DNA from: Tenebrio molitor
Taxonomy: Eukaryota > Arthropoda > Insecta > Coleoptera > Tenebrionidae
Assembly: GCF_963966145.1 (NCBI RefSeq)
Contig: NC_091046.1
Coordinates: 12,152,001-12,216,000 of the forward strand
Reading direction: 5' to 3'
DNA: 64,000 nt
In this document: positions 10,857 through 22,500 of the stretch, piece by piece
Numbering within the stretch: position 1 is the stretch's first letter
How the letters are laid out: each line of letters starts with the position of its first letter
Notes under the pieces: model-generated
Told to the model about the DNA's origin: nothing
The model's input: only the letters and a program-made list of their open reading frames with translations
Database searches by the model: none
Position numbers and translations under genes: made by a program

Positions 10857-12340
10857 TTAATTGCTTATTATTGTTATTAAATCATACTTTGTTGAGAGAG
10901 GTATTTTTCTGTCAGAACTTGACATTCATTAGGCTGACGTTAAAAGCTATCTATGTTTTATGTGCATTATGATAATGTAATAGAGATCGAGGTAGCTTAA
11001 TAAATTGTATTTTGGGTTGCATTTTTACCTGGTCAGGCTCGTCAACGTCATCTTACGTGAATAACACTGTATAAAAAATATGAAGTCCAAATTTGAGAAA
11101 AGCATTTTCACATGTGGAAAAATAAATAATAAATCGACTCCTTGATTTTTGAGATGTACTATGGCGAGCATGGAATTTCAGGCAGCAATTTACATGTCAA
11201 TTAAAAAAAAACAATGTAGTCTAAGCTTAATTGTCATAAATGTCATAATAATTAATTTTGACGGAACTTCAAAATGAACTGTCACAATTATGCACAATTA
11301 TTTTACATTTTAGTTATTGATTTTCAAAGTTTAATAAAAAAGACGGTTTAGTTCTCACAAAATCACATCTAAGCACTTGCAGCTTTTCAGAATTGATGAA
11401 TGCAATTTGCAAAATGATATGAGACAATAGTTGATATTAAAATGAGGTTATTAATACGTCTAGCACCTAAAGCCTATTTCACATTTTATATCAGTCAAAT
11501 TTCAAGTCTGCCCGATATTCCGTGCTCCCAATAGTACCTACTCGATAATTTTGAAATTAAATTTGTATAAGTATACATACTATGCAACATATTTTCCTTT
11601 TATTCTCGGAAATTTTGTTATCAAAGGGTAGGTATAGTTTTTTTATCCCATTATAATCAGGAAAAAAAAACTCCAACAGAATCAATTAAAAAAATTATAG
11701 GTTACCATTTGAAAAATAAAAGTTGCTCATTGCCCATAAATGGGTAGATGGTATAAAAATTATATGCTCACTCAGGTTTGTAGAGCCATTTCGTTTCCTG
11801 TATAGTCTGTTTTTAAAATATATGCAGTTGTATCAGTTTATAACACGAACTACGTGTATGTAGCTATCTCCTTTCAACAGATGTCAAACAAGTTAGTTGC
11901 CTCTGCTACGTGCGCTATTAAGATGGTCGCTCTATGTATCTCACTCCCAACCGTACGATTTGAGTAACATAGAACTATTGCCACGACGCGGCGTAAGTAA
12001 ATCGAAATAAATGCACAACTGCGCATGCGCATCATCCATAATAGGAGAGTCGAATGATATTTTGATTATTCACGGCGATTATTTCGATTTATTCGATTAT
12101 CAAAATATATCGATTATGCCCAACACTAGAAAATACTATAATTTCTTGACAATGGCGGTAACATAAACAACTCATTATGCCTTGCTGTCAAATGTCAAAT
12201 ACAGACGAACGGCATGTCGACTTCTTGATTCAAACGTGACGTCACTGCATATAGTTCTGAAATGAACTATACTTATAATTTTTTTCATTTAGGTCATATA
12301 GCGTGGGCCGGTTTTTTTAAAGACAGGCTGTATAACGGGT
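10857..12340. other. Intergenic, no gene seen
   Basis: AT-rich sequence without a domain-bearing frame. Around 12060-12115 there are several ATTCGAT/ATCGATT-like repeats. I could not define an element. Confidence 0.4.
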
Positions 12341-12494
12341 GTTTTTTTAAATTTGGCGTCGAAGTAGGCGTTGAAGTGTCGATGGTGAACGCACTATACA
12401 GGTTACGGATCTCGGATCAGCTGTTTAAATCTTACGCTTTTACACGAGTGGTGCGATCTCGATCATTTAACGCGAGGTGGGGATTTCCAACTTA
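12341..12494. mobile_element. MITE family H, copy 2
   Basis: Contains GGCGTTGAAGTGTCGATGG, then GAACGCACTATACAGG, then GATCAGCTGTTTAAATCTTA. This is collinear with the copy at 54506-54667 but with degraded arms. Confidence 0.65.
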
Positions 12495-12852
12495 AATAGC
12501 GGACGATATACCACGGTGAAATCACAGGTATAACTACACATTATATGATAAACAAGTTCAGCCTATTCTTCATACGACTAGGTCATTCGCATCGCCAATG
12601 ACGAGCCAACTTGCATTCTTGGACCGGCGCCACGTGTGCGGTTAGAGAGGCGGCGGTGCCGCCATTGCGGCGCCGCTCTTGTGGAACAAGGATATTGAAA
12701 TATAGTGCCGACGTCGCCTACAAACCGCGAAACTGCGCAGTTGTTCACGGAGAGCGGCCACGCCGCAACGGGTGCAACTCATTAGTTTGCATGAGTCGTC
12801 GAGGGTTGATGAAATTCGACTGGATATCTGTTTCATTATACTGAAAGAGAAA
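12495..12852 (+). promoter_or_regulatory. GC-rich 5' region of the MADF-BESS gene
   Basis: The stretch 12600-12790 is clearly richer in G, C and CpG than the rest of the window (for example GGCGGCGGTGCCGCC and GCGGCGCCGC). It lies immediately upstream of the ATG at 12853, as expected for a broad promoter and 5' UTR. No TATA box was assigned. Confidence 0.5.
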
Positions 12853-14081
12853 ATGTTTGATACGGAAAAATTTATTTTAGTGATACAAAAGAAGGAGTGT
12901 ATATGGAATATCCACAACGCAGATTACAGAAATCGCGGCAAGAGGCAATGCTGGCAAGAGGTTTGCCAGGAAATGTATCCGGATTGGGAAAAGAAAAGCG
13001 CGAGTGAGAAACGCGAGAAAGGTAAGCGTATTGTGGGAGTTGTCATTTTTATTATCTCCGTTCAGACGGTCTAAATAAGCTATCATCAAACCACGGATTT
13101 TCACAACTTCAAAATTAGTTGACACATTTGTTTGGTATTCGGCGCAATCACAAACTCGCATTGATTGCAATTTAAGTCATTCAAAATGACACAAACTCGT
13201 CCATTACGAAACAGATTTACAGTAATAAAGCTTTCAGATTTTCTTAATAATATACGAATTTGTATTCTTTCTTCTCATATTCGGTAGAAATCAATGCAGT
13301 GTTGTAGGTATTGATCTCCAGAAAAAATGGAAAAACATTAAAGATAGGTTTGTCAAAGATATGCGAGCAGAAAGAAATCAAAAAGGTGGATCTGCGGCAC
13401 AAAAACGGAAAAAATACATATTTTCCGAAATTTTGCAGTTTCTTTTGCCACAATCGGAAGACCATAGGTACTAACGCAAATTATTTTTTGTTACCAAATA
13501 AAAAACCACGACATTTCAAAAATTCTAGTACCGAATACTCCATTCCTGTGGAGACAATGAAGAACGAGGACACTCCGCCTCCAGAACCCTCTAACGAAGA
13601 CTCCATCGAAAACGATGCAGTTATTTCTGATAATGAAACAGTGCCCCAGTTAACTAACCCCAGAAAACGAAGAATGAAGAAAAAATCAGAAAAAAGATCT
13701 TTTGAACAAAAACTACTTAATTTTCAGGAATCAGGAATCAGGAATCTACAGTGTGAAGAAGATGAAGATTTGTCGTTTTTTAAATCTATTCTTTCGGGAG
13801 TTAGGACGTTAAATGACGATCAGAAGACGGAGTTTAGAATAGAAGTGTTGCAAACATTGCAACGAATCAAAAGAAACTATTCTTTACATATTCAAAATTC
13901 TACGTCGTTTCCCACACGTCATCCAGCTGAACAGTCTAATTTTCATTCGGTATCTCCCGCTTCCTGTTCTTCCAATCAAAGTTCTTCGTTTCATTATTCC
14001 AACCAAACAAATATTCCTACACAAGTTTTATCTCCCAAGTCGGAACAGATTTCTGATGTAAGTGAAATTTATGACACATAA
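12853..14081 (+). CDS. MADF-BESS domain transcription factor
   Basis: Three exons, 12853-13021, 13308-13467 and 13529-14081, join in phase into 293 codons plus stop. Residues 1-95 are a MADF domain: the opening helix (FDTEKFILVIQ), the I.N...YRNRGKR..CW core, a trailing K.WKNIKDRFVKDM, and the following FSEILQFLLP. The middle is acidic and then strongly basic (NPRKRRMKKKSEKR). A BESS motif follows (EDEDLSFFKSILSGVRTLND, then a helix with FRIEVLQTLQRI). The tail is Ser/Gln-rich. Family knowledge: MADF binds DNA in a Myb/SANT-like way and BESS mediates protein contacts (Adf-1, Dip3 and Stonewall group). The paralogue cannot be named. An AATAAA signal is at 14119. An upstream in-frame ATG at 12772 exists, but the MADF homology favours 12853. 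Confidence 0.88.
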
Positions 14082-14316
14082 TTTTTATTTTTCAGTTCCT
14101 AATTTTTGACTTTGTATAAATAAATATAATTTTTCAATTACGACTCACTTTAATTGTCATAATAACACAATTTATTTAAAGGTTTATTTCATTTTGTTGT
14201 GGTAAGCGAGATGAAGATGAATCGACAATTCAGAAATCTAATTAATCACAGACTGATCGGAATATTGAATTTATTTCTCTTTCTAAAGAAATAATAGTTA
14301 TTTCCGCCAGTTTCAT

Positions 14317-14465
14317 TACACCACTCAGTGGAATAATAACTTACTAATCCCACTGAGTGGGGTAATGAAGCTCACTTATCCCACTGAGTGGAGTAATGAA
14401 ATGCCCCCGGTAATGAAGTTCCTTATTCCACTCAAATGAGTGGGATAAGTGTCATTTATCCCACG
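14317..14465. repeat. Cluster of CCACTGAGTGG palindromes
   Basis: Four palindromic cores occur within 150 bp: CCACTCAGTGG, CCCACTGAGTGGGG, CCCACTGAGTGG and CCACTCAAATGAGTGGG. Most are followed or preceded by GGTAATGAA or GGATAAGT. The arrangement looks like the subterminal repeats of a MITE or a small clustered binding-site array. No transposon termini could be fixed. Confidence 0.6.
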
Positions 14466-14586
14466 GGATTAGATAAATAAATATACATATAAAAAAAATG
14501 TAATATGTATATAAATACAGATTTTGCTAGTGAAGAAATTGACGATGAACTTACTGAATTTAAGTGTAACGAAAAATATAAATATA

Positions 14587-15382
14587 CAGTGTACTCTCTC
14601 TTTGCGGACACTCCTCATAAGCGGACATCTCCCTTAAACGGACACTTTTTGAGGGACCGACAAAACATGTATGGCTTTGCTAATAAAATTTTTCCTCTTA
14701 AGCGGACTCCCTATTAACCGGACACGGACACTCAATTTCGGTGTTTAACGTCTCACAAACCTCTCTTATGCGGACAGTCAGTGTTGTAAAAATGTAAAAA
14801 CATCGGGATTTCCCCTGAAGTCTGCTCACGGGTGGAAACGGAACGGTCTAAGAACTGCGTGCAGTAGTTTTACTCGAAGAAGCAAACATGTCGCTACCAA
14901 AACAAAATGCATTCTTACGCTTAAAAAAAAATAAATGTAGTTGAATTTTATGACAAGCAAAAAGAAAGTGTTCGTGCTCTAGCCGGTAAATTTCAAATTG
15001 GGAAAACACTGACGATGAACATTATAAGCAAAAGGGTGAATTTTTACAGAAGTGGAATTCCAATGAGTACGTCACACAAAAACCAGGTTTTTTTTTCAAA
15101 ACGAACGGATTTAACATCGACAAATTCACTTACAAGTACTTTGCTAAAGCAAGAAACAAAAATATTTCCTTGTTAGGACCTTCTAATAAGATCAAAGGCG
15201 AAAGAAGTTGCATTACCAACATTTTCTGTTTCATTTTTATCATAATCACTGACCAAAGACAAATTATGATACACATACATATGTATTACATATTAAGAAA
15301 AAAATTCCTCTTGAACGGACACCTCTATTAAACGGACACAATTTCGGGAACCGCGGGTGTCCGCTTAAGAGAGAGTACACTG
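14587..15382. mobile_element. Pogo/Tigger-like DNA transposon, internally deleted (796 bp)
   Basis: TA-flanked termini CAGTGTACTCTCTCTT followed by a GCGGACAC block, mirrored at 15382. Multiple subterminal copies of an A(A/T)(G/A/C)CGGACA-like motif occur at both ends. Around 14889-15075 is a broken transposase start (MSLPKQNA, then VVEFYDKQKESVRALAGKFQ), resembling the CENP-B/pogo helix-turn-helix domain. The DDE core is absent, so this is a non-autonomous remnant. Confidence 0.75.
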
Positions 15383-16140
15383 TACCTACCTACCTATATT
15401 CTAAAAAGGTGAAACGGGTAATCTTCTTTGCTCTACAGTGCGATTTAAAATAACCATAACTGCCAAAATAAAATATAAATGTTATGTTCTTCAGTTGGCA
15501 ACGTTATACTGGGGGCCACAATGAAGCCCGAAAACAATCAAGTTGACTACGAAAAGAGTAAAGGGCATGTGGAATTGTGGACAAAAAACAAAGAAGATAG
15601 GAATAGCAAACCTACTTAGGTACTTAGGAACAGTCGCCTAATTCTACAGTCGTATTAAATTTTAACCGAAATAAGGTTTTCGGTGAAAAGCATTACGTTC
15701 AAGAATTTCGCTTAATAAAAAGTATAAAGACATATTTTTTGTTTAAAATTGTACACCTATTATACATTTATACAAGTTATTAATAAAATATTGTCTAAAA
15801 AACTTTTTAGTCAATATTTAACGAACGGTTGAGAAACGCTGGTCTTTAAGCTTTGACTTTTAATTTACATAATTCAGCTACAAAATGGTAATGATATTTT
15901 TTGAAATATGTAGATATTTACACATTAGTAATACAAAACGTGGTTTTCACATTAGAAAAACTAGGGGTAGGTAATTGCAATTTTACTTGTTTTACAGATT
16001 ATTATACATATTATTATATTTCTTGAAAAATGTTCTTTTAATGCTGACAGTTAAGCTGCTTTTTCTACATAATTAAAATAAAAACTGAAGAGGTTACCGT
16101 TGTCACAGTTACTTGTAAAATTATAATTTATTATAACTAC
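15383..16140. other. Intergenic, one tiny coding-like frame
   Basis: AT-rich. A 32-codon frame at 15522-15620 (MKPENNQVDYEKSKGHVELW and onward) has coding-like composition. It has no upstream or downstream exon that I can connect, so I do not call a gene. Confidence 0.3.
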
Positions 16141-16955
16141 AGGTCATTATAAATGTAAAAAATACCATCGTAGTAGACGTTAGTTGAATGTTGAATGTGC
16201 CGCAAGCTTCGTAACATGAGTGAGACTAGCATCGCCGATACCTAGCGCTGCTGGCGGCAGAGGTAGAATTATTTCAAAAGAACATGTACGTCATCAAGAG
16301 GCCACGCCTTTTCCTGCGCGTAAATCCAATGGCGTATCGTGTAGGATCGAAATAAGGGAATTTAATTGAAATAACTAATATTTATCCTTTATAACATGAG
16401 TGAGACTAGCATCGCCGATAGGTAGTGCTAGCGCTGCTTGCGGTAGTGTAAATTTGTCTACGAGTTTGTCTAACGTTGCGAAGCTAGCGGCACATCCCAA
16501 ATTTGTGTCGGTTTTCCACGCCAACTGCGATGGGACAATCATTTACAATGAATTAATGACCCTGTAGAACCGGGCCATGTAGTTGGTTTTAGTTTTTTTT
16601 TAAATTTGACATGTAGTACATTTTTTAGGTTATTTTTATTTAAACACAAATTCATTTTAGATTTGATAAATTTCACGTAAGGACAACTGGAAATTGTCTT
16701 AATTAAAGCAAAATAAAAAAATCAATTGGTATCGACTCGTTTGAGAAATATGTTTATTTGGTTGCGTCGGGACCTTGTTAGGCCCATTATTACTATTATT
16801 TAGTATCGTCGATCGGTAGCGTTGCTGGCGGTAGTGGAAATCTGTCTACTATAGCTATAGGTTGTCTAACGTTGCGAGGCTGACGGCACATCCAAAATTT
16901 GTGTGCGTTTTCAACGCCAACTACGATCATTTATAATGAATGACCTGTTACAACA
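16141..16955. repeat. Rearranged repeat block with three copies of one module
   Basis: The module ATGAGTGAGACTAGCATCGC, then a CGATA..TAGCGCTGCT.GCGG stretch, occurs at about 16215 and 16395. A diverged copy is at 16800. Downstream of copies 2 and 3 is a shared segment (TGTCTAACGTTGCGA, GCGGCACATCC and CAACGCCAACT or similar), which appears in inverse orientation at 16141-16215. This looks like a partly duplicated and inverted transposon. Confidence 0.6.
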
Positions 16956-17448
16956 AGTCTATAACAAACAGTCTGTCTATGTAAAAACTGGTCAATTACA
17001 GCCATAAAGTAATAAAATTACATTCTCATCTTCATACAACGAATAGGGACCTACTGCTGCTTATTTGCATTTTTCTTTGAGAAAATCGAATTTATGTATC
17101 CTAATTAGAACTTTACAGCAAATACTGGAATATGCAGATATGCAGTATTCTAGAAGATGAAAACAAATTGATCCCTCACTGAATATATTTTATTGCATCT
17201 TTTTTTATGTATGATTACAAAACTTCAAGTAATAGAAACAAACGTTTCCCTTACAAATGTCCATTAATCTAATTCAAAAGAAAACTACTCTAACCACCAT
17301 GCATTTGTTCTGCTCATAACTCAAATGTAAGTTTAGTGAGATTCAATTTTTATTGGTATGTAAGTAAAATAAATACACCACAAAAATGACAGATCTGTCT
17401 CCATTTGTTAAATATTCACCAGAAACAAAATTTGTGCTACTATTTAAT
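16956..17448. other. 3' flank of the TMEM120 gene
   Basis: Contains, on the minus strand, an AATAAA signal (plus-strand TTTATT at 17349-17354) about 95 bases past the TMEM120 stop. Otherwise nothing is recognised. Confidence 0.5.
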
Positions 17449-18930
17449 TTATTCTTGTTTCTTTGGTTGATTGTCTTCAATCTGCAACACAAAATATTAA
17501 TTAGCTTTTATTAACAGCTGCAACAAATATGCCAACCTCTTTTGTTATAAGGTTGCCACTAAACCTTTGACTCATGAAACGATACTGCAATTTGACTTTT
17601 TCTTTGACTTTATCTGGAATTACCATAATTGTTGTTGCAGTGTTACCAATAAATAATATGAAAAACATTAAACTTAACACAGGTACCTAAATCAAGACCC
17701 TTTTAATTAAAAAAAAACCTGTTATAAACTCTACTCACATGCCATGTTGAAGTTGGGGTGTAGCTTAGTAGATATAAAACATAAGCATTATAGAGTTGGA
17801 ACATGTACCCAAAAAACAAAAATGGTAACAAAAAACTTAACCCTCGCCACATCCATGAATGAAAACCTTCTATTGTAATATCCATGTTGTGCCTCTCTCC
17901 TAATGCTTTCAGTCGATACAAAACACCTCTCTGATATCTAAATTGTAAATATTGAACCACACCTTCAATTTAACAAAATTAGTAAAAATTTGACAAACTC
18001 ATGACTGAGTGATGTACTAATGTAGCTATTGAACCACATAAATTGTGTCCTAAATTGTGCCCAAGTTAGTGTGTCTGGCCAAATTAAAAGAATTCCAGCA
18101 GCCACTGTTGATAAGAAGTGGTGCAACCTCCACCAACCTTTAATTCGAGACCCGTTCACTTTCAAGATGCTTTCTCTAATTGTGAGAGTGCAATAGTACC
18201 ACACTAATAAGAATATAAAACTAAGTTCCAGTGGTCTGCAATAAATTATTTCATTATATCAAAGAATAATTTAGTTTAAAGCATATACATACCTAAACTT
18301 TAACGATAAATTCAAAAGAGACATCACAAAACCAATTATACTGAGAACCAACTTAAATTTTTCATATTCATCCTTGTATTTGAATCTACAATTTTCAACA
18401 TTTTAAAAATGTTATTGCTTTATTTCTAAAGCAATAACATTTTTAAAATGTGTGGTTTCCCACAACTTACTTTGCTTCTTTATTTAAAATCGAGACATTT
18501 ACGTTGCCTAAAATTATCTTGAGATAAATGCCATTTTGCTTAGGAAGAGTTTGTTCGATTTCATATAAATGGGCCTTCCGCTTCATAATGCCTTCCTGCA
18601 GTTCATTAATTTTTTCCTTATATTCGGGATGCTTTTTTAAGCTTAAATAATACTACAAATATTAGAACAACTTAATGCAAATTCACCAACTTACTCCTTC
18701 AGTGATTTTTCAATAATACTAATTCTGTAATGTTGATGTTCAATATGTTTCAGGCATTTCTTCTGATGGGTTTCGAGTTCCTCCAATTTCTCTAAATAAG
18801 TTTTATTGGTTACCTACAAAACAGTGTAATTTCGCTGTATTTTACGTTCATCATTATTTCACGTTCTAACCTCTAATTCTTTAAAGTCGGTAACTAGTTC
18901 GTCCCAATCTTCGAAAACACTATCACCCAT
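17449..18930 (-). CDS. TMEM120: Transmembrane protein 120 homologue
   Basis: Eight minus-strand exons (18871-18930, 18695-18813, 18471-18641, 18293-18385, 18018-18235, 17739-17962, 17537-17686, 17449-17481) join in phase into 355 codons plus stop. The family length is about 340. Residues 1-110 are a charged coiled coil (MGDSVFEDWDELVTDFKELE at the start). This is followed by six predicted membrane segments. Signature stretches are GSRIKGWWRLHHFLST, VVQYLQFRYQRGVLYRLKAL, GERHNMDITIEGFHSWMWRG and LSFLLPFLFFGY. The family sits in the nuclear envelope/ER, has an ELOVL-like membrane fold, and has been linked to lipid metabolism and, with debate, to mechanosensation. The exon 3 acceptor is an AAG, which is less common but needed for phase. 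The last donor (GTTGGC) is weak, so the C-terminal 11 residues are the least secure part. Confidence 0.9.
18398..18451. repeat. Perfect 25-bp hairpin with 4-base loop in a TMEM120 intron
   Basis: 18398-18422 and 18427-18451 are exact reverse complements (ACATTTTAAAAATGTTATTG and onward), separated by TTTC. It is in the intron between exons 3 and 4. Confidence 0.85.
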
Positions 18931-19581
18931 TCTTAACAGTAACGAGATTCAAACAAAATACTTTTAGAACAGAATTTTCATACATAAAACCGCGTTTGTC
19001 CGTAAGTTTTCTTGTAAATATCGCTTTAGCGGCTTTAGCCTTAGTGAAATTATTATTACCTTTCCTTTGACATTCCACAAATTGACACACAACAAAACAA
19101 AAAAACAAGTAGATGTCAAAGTGGTCATATATTATGCAACGACATCTATCCTCAGAATGTACAAGACGTGCTGACGGTAATCGCACAGCTTACAATTAAA
19201 ATGTTTTCGTCGTATTACGCTTATCTTTTTACATGTTAAGACCTCGGAGTTAAAGATAACAAATGTTGTTTATTAACCGCTTATAAAAAAATAAACAACA
19301 AAAATCGTTATGTTGACTCAACGTGTCTGGTTATTTTTAGCTTGTCAGTGTTGCTGTTATGTTGGCTATCTTGTCAATTCTTTGTGAAGTGAGACAGAAT
19401 TGTTGTATGGTTGAGATTTTTCCAGTTACTTCCAAGAAGTTGGAAACATATTCTGTATATAAGCGGATTTATGTAATAAATATTTAATTATTTCAAGCGA
19501 TATTATATGGCGAAGTACTTCTAAGTGTTTGGAGATAACAGTTTAGTGTCGTTTTTAATTATGAACTGATTATATTCCGAC
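18931..19581. promoter_or_regulatory. Bidirectional spacer between TMEM120 and CNOT3
   Basis: The two start codons are divergent and 651 bp apart. Both genes are broadly expressed types, so shared promoter function is likely. No TATA or initiator was assigned. Confidence 0.55.
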
Positions 19582-22500
19582 ATGGCTGCTACTAGAAAAT
19601 TACAAGGTGAGGAAGTGAAGAGCCTATGCAGCAGCATTCTAATTCACGCAGAACACTTGCTAATTGACAAAAAAATAGAAAAGTGTGGAAAATCTATTGT
19701 ACAAGCATCTGACTTTAACGTTCCTGCATCAGTTTCCAAACTTGAAAAACATATTTATCTTACCAAAAAATTTACATAAGTTGTGGCCTGTTGATGCTAA
19801 CAAAAATCCTGTTTTTGGCACATTTTTAGTTGTGAGTTATTTATCCCGTTGCATTTTTTAAATGTGTAGTAGTAATTGTTTTTGACAGAAAACAGTTCTT
19901 TCAGAATTGTCTAATCTGTCAAGTTGTCGAACAACCAAAGTAGAGAATTTTTCTATTCAAATTTTTTTTTTAAATATTTGTGTAGGTTTCTTTGTGACAA
20001 AGAGCTGAAATAAAATTTTTAAGACAGTTAGGTTACCTACCATATATTATCACTCCTTTGTATCAGCAAGGATGTGGTTAATGAGATATAAGTGTACAGC
20101 ACATTTTGTGTGAAAAGGAAAAATTTAGTTTTATGAGTGAGGTATGTTAAAATAGATGTTTTAATTTAAGGGGAGATAGACCGATGCCTTAAAAAAGTCA
20201 CTGAAGGTGTGGAAACTTTTGAAGATATTTGGCAGAAAGTTCACAATGCAACAAACAGTAATCAGAAAGAAAAATATGAAGCAGATCTCAAAAAAGAAAT
20301 CAAAAAACTGCAGAGGTTACGAGATCAAATTAAAAGCTGGATCGCTTCAGCTGAAATCAAAGATAAAAGTGTTCTTATGGACAACAGAAAGCTCATAGAA
20401 ACTGTAAGCATAAAAGTAAAGATTAACTGACAGACTCGATTTGAAACATTTTAGCAAATGGAAAGGTTTAAAGTTGTTGAGAGGGAGACGAAAACGAAAG
20501 CATATTCGAAAGAAGGTTTAGGAGCAGCGCAAAAATTAGACCCTGCGCAAAAAGAAAGGGAGGAAATCCAACATTGGTTAGTCTCGTCCATCGATTTATT
20601 AAATATACAAGTACGTGTGTTTCCCACTGACACAGCCGTTTTGATAGAATTAGTGATTTCAGACGGATTCGTTTGAGAGTGAAATTGAGTCGCTGTTAGC
20701 GAATAAGAAGAAAAAACTGGACAAAGACAAGCAAGAAAGAATGGACGAATTAAAAGCGAGGTTGGAGAGGCACAGGTTTCACATACGAAAATTAGAAACG
20801 TTATTAAGAATGCTTGATAACATGTCTGTTGAAGTGTCACAAGTAATAACGTTTTGTAAAATTACAAGTGAAGTATTTTTAATTATTTTTGCCATTTCAG
20901 ATACGAAGGATAAAAGACAATGTTGAATATTACATAGAGTCGTCGCAAGAACCCGATTTTGAAGATAATGAATTTATATATGACGACATTATTGGTCTGG
21001 ATGAAGTGGAATTATCAGGTGTTGGGCTCCCTTCATCGGCCACAACTGACAGCAACGAAACTGGTGGAACACCAACTTCAATCATTTCAGGATCATCCCC
21101 AATTGCATCGCCCGCCCTAGGCGGACAACCCTATAATCATTCCAGTGATAGTTCAAATGAAGCTGATAAGAAAGCGATTTTCAAAGACGCTCCTAAGGTG
21201 AGTGAAACTGTAAGATTGTTTGACGTTGCATAAATTAATCATTAAACATGCATACCATATTTTTAAACAGTATTTTGCTTGGTAAACTTGGTCATTATAG
21301 TAAATATATTATATTTTTCTTATTTTAAGACGAATTTGTTGACATTCTAATTTGCAATCGACCACGTATATTATTTTGAAATTTCAGTGATAATGAAGCA
21401 GCAATCACAGCTGCTCTGGCTTGATAACCTTTGTTGTTATATAAGTATGTATGTCGATTGGACTGTAACGATGTGGAAAAGTTGCAAACACTGGCCCTTT
21501 TTAGAAGTTGTGACGAAATGGGAGTTTTTTTTTTTTTAATTTAAATACCTATACTGGATGCAAATTAGATATTCGTTTCTAGAAATACTTTTATTATAAG
21601 TAGTTCTTCCAATTTCCAAAATGTCTTTTCTGTTTTGCTTTCGCTCAAAATGACAGAATCTTCAAACAAGACACTTTCTGTCCTAACGTATTTAGGAAAA
21701 TTTTTAGTCGACGATATCCTCATTTTATTAGATTTATAATACATACTTGAAAAATTAATTTCAACCAACTGGAAATCCCGATTGAAAGGCCAGCTATTAC
21801 ATATCATGCTTAAGAAAGTCGTATTCATTTTATATTTTCATTGCAATTGAAAAATTATAAGGTATTGGGCATTCACGATCTTTTTGGGACTGAGTTGGCA
21901 ATGACCATTTAGTGATTTTGTTGGTAGTACCTCGGTGATAACTAAATTCACTAAAGGAAATTGACACTTTACGTGTTAGGTTAGGTTGTTTTCAGGTTAA
22001 GGCTATATTTTCTGAATAGGTACATTGTTGCCGGAACTCTTAAATCTGGTCTGTCTGGTTTTTTTGACACTTTCAAACACACTAAAAACAAAAATTGGCG
22101 ACGTTGTCGGTTGTATTTTCGAGGTAGAATGCAGTGTTGGTGGATTTTTGATTTTGAAACAAATTATAGCATCGTTTAATGGAAATTTTTTGTCGTAACA
22201 ATAGTATATTAAAATATTAGCGGCGAGTTGAGGATCAAATGAGTGCTTGAAGGACCTTTTGCAACAAATCTTTTATACTATTTTTTCTATTTTGCCGCTT
22301 TATACGATGGCCGGCAATAAAAACTAGCCATCATTTTTGTGTTATGTCAAAATTCAAATGTGTAATTAATGCTTTTTTGACACTGACATTTAAATGATGG
22401 CTAGTTTTTTTTGCCGGCCATTGTACCATTTTATAAATAAAAAAATAAAAACTTAAATTAGGCAAATTGCACAAAAGACGTTAGAAAATTTACTGCCGAA

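Noticed and set aside
12611..12917. Several frames in the GC-rich region
   Set aside because: High GC removes stop codons by chance. Only the MADF frame from 12853 has homology and splices correctly.
20451..20840. 129-codon minus-strand frame
   Set aside because: Antisense to CNOT3 exons 3-4.
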